NCBI GenBank assembly: GCA_902782785.1
Contig: CACZOH010000115.1
Location: 1 to 9,589 of the forward strand
Source: an uncultured Ruminococcus sp.
Lineage (GTDB): Bacteria; Bacillota; Clostridia; Oscillospirales; CAG-272
Reading direction: 5' to 3'
Length of the DNA: 9,589 nucleotides
The notes under the pieces are model-generated. The model made no database searches. It was not told the DNA's origin and saw only the letters and a list, made by a program, of their open reading frames with translations. Shown in pieces: positions 5,711-9,589 of the stretch. The translations under genes were made by a program, and so were the position numbers. The number at the start of each line of letters is the position of its first letter. The first letter of the stretch is position 1.

Positions 5711-7012
5711 ATGAGAATGTATGATATAATCGAAAAGAAAAGAGACGGAAAGGAGCTTTCACCGGAGGAGATAAGCTTTTTCATAGAAGGCTACACAAAG
5801 GGCGAGATCCCCGATTATCAGGCGTCGGCGCTCTGTATGGCGATATACTTCCGCGGTATGAGCGAGGCGGAGACCGTCACGCTTACGGAATGCATGGCGA
5901 GATCCGGCGACACGCTCGATCTTTCGGATTTCGGCGAGCTTTCAGTGGATAAGCATTCAACGGGCGGCGTCGGTGATAAAACAACGCTCATCGTCGCGCC
6001 GATAGCGGCGTGTCTCGGCGGCGTTGTGACGAAAATGTCGGGACGCGGGCTCGGTCACACGGGCGGAACGGTCGACAAGCTTGAGGCGATACCCGGTTAC
6101 CGCACCTCGTTATCCGAGGAAGAATTCATTTCGCAGTCAAAGCGCATAAACATAGCCGTTATAGGTCAGACGGGCAACCTCACGCCGGCAGATAAAAAGC
6201 TTTACGCTCTGCGCGACGTGACGGCGACCGTCAATTCCATACCGCTTATAACCGCGAGCATAATGAGCAAAAAGCTTGCGGCGGGCTCGAAAAACATAGT
6301 GCTTGACGTTAAATACGGAAGCGGCGCTTTTATGAAAACGACAGACGACGCGGAAATACTTGCGGAAAACATGGTCAAAATAGGACGCGGCTGTAAAAGA
6401 AACGTCACGGCGGTACTGACGAATATGAACGTACCGCTCGGCGAAAATATCGGAAACGCGCTTGAAGTAAAGGAAGCGATAAGAGTCTTGAAGGGCGGGC
6501 AGAAAGACGAATTATACGAGGTCTGCGTCGCTCTTGCGACGGAAATGGTCGCGCTGTTCAAAAAAATACCGCCGGACGAGGCGAAAAAGCTCGTTATCGG
6601 CGCGATAGACAGCGGCGCGGCGTTATCAAAAATGAGAGAATGGATAAAAGCGCAGGGTGGAGACGAAAGATGCGTTGACGACGAGTCATATCTGCCGTCG
6701 GCGGCGGTCATATATCCGGTGCTCTCCCCGACCGACGGATATATCACGGGGACGGACGCGCAGCTTATCGGAGCCTCGGCTATGATCCTGGGAGCCGGAC
6801 GCGAGTCGAAGGACGACGTCATAGACCCGTCCGCCGGCATCGTGCTTGTCAAAAAGCCGGGCGACAGGGTTAAATCGGGAGACGTCCTCTGCCGTCTGCA
6901 CACCTCTGACGTGTCAAAGCTCAAAGAAGCGGAAAAGGTATTTTTATCAGCCGTGAAATTCGGCGAAAAAGAGCCCCCGAAGGAGCCGCTTATCTATAAG
7001 ATAATAAGGTAA
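5711..7012 (+). CDS. pdp: Pyrimidine-nucleoside phosphorylase
   Basis: The enzyme phosphorolyses uridine, deoxyuridine and thymidine to the base and (deoxy)ribose-1-phosphate, taking the product of the fused deaminase upstream and feeding the mutase. It is 433 residues long, as usual for the family: a small alpha domain, an alpha/beta domain, and a C-terminal region with a biotinyl-like fold (about 345-433). Phosphate-site residues include Lys81 and Ser83 in DKHSTGGVGDK, Ser110 and Thr120. Nucleoside-site residues include His82, Arg168, Ser183 and Lys187. Lys108, in the place where thymidine phosphorylase DeoA has Met, favours the broader Pdp type that also accepts uridine; this point is from recalled family comparisons. 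GAGG at 5700-5703, just after the preceding stop, supports the start at 5711. A second ATG at 5717 is possible but less well spaced. Confidence 0.95.
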   Translation: MRMYDIIEKKRDGKELSPEEISFFIEGYTKGEIPDYQASALCMAIYFRGMSEAETVTLTECMARSGDTLDLSDFGELSVDKHSTGGVGDKTTLIVAPIAACLGGVVTKMSGRGLGHTGGTVDKLEAIPGYRTSLSEEEFISQSKRINIAVIGQTGNLTPADKKLYALRDVTATVNSIPLITASIMSKKLAAGSKNIVLDVKYGSGAFMKTTDDAEILAENMVKIGRGCKRNVTAVLTNMNVPLGENIGNALEVKEAIRVLKGGQKDELYEVCVALATEMVALFKKIPPDEAKKLVIGAIDSGAALSKMREWIKAQGGDERCVDDESYLPSAAVIYPVLSPTDGYITGTDAQLIGASAMILGAGRESKDDVIDPSAGIVLVKKPGDRVKSGDVLCRLHTSDVSKLKEAEKVFLSAVKFGEKEPPKEPLIYKIIR

Positions 7013-7015
7013 AGT

Positions 7016-8947
7016 ATGGTAATGAAAAAAGCTTTTTTAAGTATGATACTGTCTGCCGTTATCCTGCTTTCCTCCTGCACGGGACAAGTATCCGAAACGG
7101 CGGACGACGGGACGGTGACCCTTGACGTTACCCGGATACTGACGGAAACGTCAGAGATCACAGAGGAGACGGAGACGGAAGCGGATACGGAAACTGAAAC
7201 ATACGCCGGGACGGAAACGGAACCGGAGGAAACGGAGGAAACGGAATTGAAATGGGAAGGATCACACGTTAAAAAAATGACCGTCGCGGGAGTTGATATA
7301 TCGGAATATACGATAGTATACGCTCCCGACGGCGATAAAACGATAAGAAACGCCGCCTCTGATCTTGCAAAATACATAAACGGGGCGACGGGCGCCGGAA
7401 TAACGGCGGTAAAAGCCGAGCAAAGCTATCCGCACGAGATATGCGTCGGCATAACGGACCGCGATACGGAAAAGGTCAAGAGCGAATGCAAAACGCTCGT
7501 AAACAACGGATACGCGATAATTTTCGACAACGGAAAACTTTATCTTACGGGCGCGACGAGTACCGGCGCCATGTACGCGGTATACGCTTTTCTCGAAGAT
7601 ATGGTCGGGTGGAGATTTTACTCGTCAAAATTCGAGGACGTAAAGTATTCGGAGCACGTTGAGATAGCATCCGATACGTGCGTTACGTTTTCTCCGAAGC
7701 TCATAAACCGCGACACGTTCTGGTACGATACGTTCAACGCGGAATTTGCGGCAAAACGCAAGATAAACGGTTATATGAACAGAACGATGTTCGGACACGG
7801 CGAGACGATGAAATACGCGGGCGGTTTTGTCCATACTCTCCCGGATCTCGCCGGTACCGCAAGGACGCCGAACGTACAGCCCTGCCTTACGGACCCCGCG
7901 GTATATGAAAAGGTCATAAAAAGAGTGAGAAAGCTTCTGCATGACAATCCCGACGCGAAAATCGTTTCCGTCTCGCAGAACGACTCCTACGCGGACGGGC
8001 TCGGCTGTCAGTGTGAGAACTGCAAAAAGATAGACGAAGAGGAAGGCACGCCGATGGGCTCGCTTCTGACGTTCGTAAACAAGATAGCGGACGATATAAA
8101 GGACGACTATCCGGACGTCTACGTGGATACGCTGGCGTACAGATACACAAGAAAAGCGCCGAAGAACATAAAGCCAAGAGACAACGTCATAATACGTCTC
8201 TGCTCTATCGAATGCTGCTTCGCTCATCCGCTGGAAAGCGACTGCAGAACAAACCTCTCGTTCAAACAGGATATAAAGGAATGGTCGGCTATCTGCAAAA
8301 ATCTGTTTATATGGGATTATACGACGGACTTTATGCATTACGTGATACCGTATCCCAATCTTAAGGTATTATACGATAACGTAAGATTTTTCGTTGACCA
8401 TAACGTCATAGGTCTGTTTGAACAGGGCAACGGTCAGGGCTATTCCGGCGAATTCGGAGAACTGCGCGCGTACCTTTTATCAAAGGTTATGTGGGATCCC
8501 GATATGAGCCGGGAGGATTATGACGCCGCAATGAACGATTTTCTGAAGGGCTACTACGGCGACGGCTGGAAATACATACGCGAGTATATAGACAGGACCT
8601 CGGACAAGCCGGCAAACAAGCATATGCAGTTATACGACCCGTACGACAAAACGCTTGTTTTTGAGGGAGCAAAGACGAAAGCGAACAAATCAAAGGTGCT
8701 TGAGGAATACGAGGCGCTCTGGCAGAAGGCGTACGACGCGGCGGACGATATACACAAGCCGAACGTTGAAAAGTCATCCATTCAGGTCAGATACGTTTCC
8801 CTGCTCCTTAAATGGGACAAGAACACGTCGGGCGAAAAGCTTAAGGATCTGTACGGGCTTATGGTGAAATACGAGCTCGGCTTCTACCGCGAAAACGTTC
8901 GTCTCCCCGCCTCGCCCGATTTCAACAATCCCCTGTCAACGTGGTAA
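7016..8947 (+). CDS. DUF4838-type exported lipoprotein
   Basis: This 643-residue protein starts with MVMKK, a hydrophobic stretch and a lipobox LSSC with Cys21, so it should be lipid-anchored on the outer face of the membrane. Residues about 25-80 are an acidic Thr/Glu-rich spacer. Residues about 95-205 resemble the N-terminal alpha/beta domain found before catalytic domains in GH20 and GH67 enzymes (GATGAG, VGITDRD, GATSTGAMYAVYAFLED). Residues about 230-530 match my memory of DUF4838 (PF16126), including SVSQND and a tight Cys331-x-Cys333-x2-Cys336 motif, then a helical C-terminus. The family is thought to act on or bind glycans, but no catalytic pair can be assigned here. The start at 7016 has AGG 6 nt upstream, overlapping the pdp stop; ATG at 7022 is the alternative. 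Only 3 bp separate it from pdp and a terminator follows, so it belongs to the deo transcript. Confidence 0.82.
   Translation: MVMKKAFLSMILSAVILLSSCTGQVSETADDGTVTLDVTRILTETSEITEETETEADTETETYAGTETEPEETEETELKWEGSHVKKMTVAGVDISEYTIVYAPDGDKTIRNAASDLAKYINGATGAGITAVKAEQSYPHEICVGITDRDTEKVKSECKTLVNNGYAIIFDNGKLYLTGATSTGAMYAVYAFLEDMVGWRFYSSKFEDVKYSEHVEIASDTCVTFSPKLINRDTFWYDTFNAEFAAKRKINGYMNRTMFGHGETMKYAGGFVHTLPDLAGTARTPNVQPCLTDPAVYEKVIKRVRKLLHDNPDAKIVSVSQNDSYADGLGCQCENCKKIDEEEGTPMGSLLTFVNKIADDIKDDYPDVYVDTLAYRYTRKAPKNIKPRDNVIIRLCSIECCFAHPLESDCRTNLSFKQDIKEWSAICKNLFIWDYTTDFMHYVIPYPNLKVLYDNVRFFVDHNVIGLFEQGNGQGYSGEFGELRAYLLSKVMWDPDMSREDYDAAMNDFLKGYYGDGWKYIREYIDRTSDKPANKHMQLYDPYDKTLVFEGAKTKANKSKVLEEYEALWQKAYDAADDIHKPNVEKSSIQVRYVSLLLKWDKNTSGEKLKDLYGLMVKYELGFYRENVRLPASPDFNNPLSTW
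7168..7247 (+). repeat. ACGGAA-type hexamer repeats encoding a Thr-Glu-rich spacer
   Basis: Within the lipoprotein gene the DNA is a degenerate run of ACGGAR-like hexamers (for example GAGACGGAGACGGAAGCGG and ACGGAAACGGAACCGG) that encodes repeated Thr-Glu pairs at residues about 50-77. Such a tract is a flexible acidic stalk between the lipid anchor and the folded part. Because the unit length is a multiple of three, slippage would change stalk length without breaking the frame. Confidence 0.7.
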
Positions 8948-8986
8948 AAAAGCAACGGGCTGTTCCGACAGCCCGCCGCTTTTTTT
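8946..8986 (+). terminator. Intrinsic terminator of the deo operon, probably bidirectional
   Basis: CGGGCTGT (8956-8963) and ACAGCCCG (8968-8975) form a perfect 8-bp GC-rich stem around the loop TCCG. AGC and GCT at 8951-8953 and 8978-8980 can extend it past a 2-nt mismatch. Seven T residues follow at 8980-8986. On the opposite strand the A run at 8946-8951 becomes a six-T tail, so the same hairpin can also stop transcripts of the converging feo genes. It begins right at the lipoprotein stop codon. Confidence 0.93.
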
Positions 8987-9148
8987 ATGGATAAAAACTT
9001 TTCACTTGCGTCATTCTTACGCCCCGTTTGTCCGTTCGTTCCGTGAAAGGAAAACGATATGAATGACAAAACGTTATAAGCTTGTTTTTCAATCGCGGTA
9101 AAGACGCCCTGCGTGAAACCGGCGCGTCGTACGGCGCAGAGCGACGCC
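8987..9148. other. Intergenic region between converging operons
   Basis: No convincing protein or RNA gene is seen. A GC-rich imperfect inverted repeat, GGCGCGTCG (9121-9129) with CGACGCC (9142-9148), lies directly downstream of the Cys-rich gene on the minus strand. It could fold but has no T tail on that strand, so it is not a clear terminator. A six-codon frame at 9059-9079 (MNDKTL) preceded by AAAGGAAAA is too short to call a gene. Confidence 0.5.
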
Positions 9149-9301
9149 TTATTTATTATTTATTCTTTTCTTACACTCCGCCGTGCACCCTTCGCAGCCG
9201 CATCCGCAGCCGCCTTTTTTTCTGTTTTTAACAATCAGAAACACGGCGAGCGCGATTATTGCGGCGACAACGGCGATGATTATGATATCAACGGGTTTCA
9301 T
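9149..9301 (-). CDS. FeoB-associated Cys-rich membrane protein
   Basis: This 50-residue protein has one membrane helix (about 5-24), a basic stop-transfer stretch (KNRKK, 25-29), and a compact Cys cluster: Cys32, 34, 36, 39 and 43, with CGCGCEGC at its heart. This is the pattern of the small FeoB-associated Cys-rich proteins (PF12669) found after feoB in many Bacillota. They are thought to help the ferrous iron transporter, perhaps by binding iron, but the role is not settled. Its ATG overlaps the FeoB stop codon as ATGA (9301-9298), which implies translational coupling. A longer frame from 9391 in the same phase lies within feoB coding sequence and was not chosen. Confidence 0.9.
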   Translation of the reverse strand: MKPVDIIIIAVVAAIIALAVFLIVKNRKKGGCGCGCEGCTAECKKRINNK

Positions 9302-9589
9302 ACTCCACCAAACAACATTCCTATCAGATGAACGAACAGCGTTACGACCCACGCGAGCGCGCATTGCCACAATACGACGCCGAGCGACCATTTAAAGCCC
9401 ATTTCACGCCTGATCGACGCTACGGCGGCGACGCAGGGCGTATATATGAGCGAGAAAACGAGGAGACACAGCGCGGCAAGCGGCGTAACGGCGCCGGAAA
9501 CTCCGCCGGGATACAAAAGCTCCATGGTAGATACGACGCTTTCCTTTGCCGTAAAGCCGGTTATAAGCGACGTGCAGATACGCCAGTCG
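9298..9589 (-). CDS. feoB: Ferrous iron transporter FeoB, C-terminal part (5' end outside window)
   Basis: The frame is open from the window edge to a TGA at 9300-9298 and gives the last 96 residues. The segment opening DWRICTSLITGFTAKESVVST is typical of the FeoB membrane domain. It is followed by the TPLAALCLLVFSLIYTPCV helix and the IRREMGFKW loop, then a final membrane helix ending LFGGV. FeoB imports Fe2+ through the cytoplasmic membrane and couples this to its N-terminal G domain, which lies outside the window. The conserved Cys in YTPCV is present. The gene converges on the deo operon and is translationally coupled to the small Cys-rich protein. Confidence 0.95.
   Translation of the reverse strand, partial: DWRICTSLITGFTAKESVVSTMELLYPGGVSGAVTPLAALCLLVFSLIYTPCVAAVASIRREMGFKWSLGVVLWQCALAWVVTLFVHLIGMLFGGV

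Noticed and set aside
6202..6924. Long 240-codon open frame on the minus strand opposite pdp
   Set aside because: It is antisense to a well-supported conserved gene, is low-complexity and Ser/Ala-rich, and has no family resemblance; it is a by-product of codon bias.
7625..8338. 237-codon minus-strand open frame opposite the lipoprotein gene
   Set aside because: Arg/Val/Tyr-rich translation with no motif, fully antisense to a gene with clear lipobox, ribosome binding site and terminator.
9059..9079. Six-codon frame (MNDKTL) with an upstream AAAGGAAAA
   Set aside because: Too short, with no promoter or regulated gene downstream in that direction to make it a leader peptide.

Overview
The window looks like chromosomal DNA from an uncultured member of the Clostridia (Bacillota). 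Evidence: Gram-positive ribosome binding sites (AAGGAGGA, AAAGGAGA), near-consensus sigma-A promoters, frequent ATA isoleucine codons in a moderately GC-rich background, a small ECF-transporter S-component gene, and a FeoB-associated Cys-rich membrane protein. This taxonomic placement is inference from style, not from a marker gene.

Layout. (1) Positions 1-278 carry no protein gene. They hold short GAAAAC/GGAGCTTT repeats, several hairpins, and on the minus strand a strong promoter followed by sequence that starts like a serine tRNA and is then interrupted, probably a tRNA remnant or a tRNA-associated repeat. (2) Positions 279-2547 on the minus strand form a three-gene operon read leftward: P1-family (DmpA-like) peptidase, an ECF-type membrane S component, and a zinc-ribbon membrane protein. 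(3) Positions 2548-2710 are a divergent promoter region. It has a very strong extended -10 promoter for the plus-strand operon, with a perfect 7-bp-arm palindrome over its -35 box. (4) Positions 2711-8947 are a compact deoxyribonucleoside/nucleoside catabolism (deo) operon: deoC, deoD, a deoB-cdd gene fusion, pdp, and a large DUF4838-type lipoprotein, closed by an excellent intrinsic terminator at 8946-8986. (5) Positions 9149-9589 on the minus strand hold the end of a feo iron-uptake operon: the C-terminus of FeoB, overlapping by ATGA with a 50-residue Cys-rich membrane protein.

How the deo genes work together. Cytidine deaminase converts (deoxy)cytidine to (deoxy)uridine. Pdp and DeoD release the base and leave (deoxy)ribose-1-phosphate. 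DeoB moves the phosphate to position 5, and DeoC cleaves deoxyribose-5-phosphate to glyceraldehyde-3-phosphate and acetaldehyde. The whole route is encoded in one transcript, with the deaminase physically joined to the mutase. No transporter or DeoR-type regulator is seen in the window. The last gene is an exported lipoprotein of a family usually linked to glycan handling, an unexpected partner.

The most notable observations are the in-frame DeoB-Cdd fusion with all catalytic residues intact, the candidate operator over the deo promoter, the DUF4838 lipoprotein in a deo operon, and the interrupted tRNA-Ser-like locus at the left edge.
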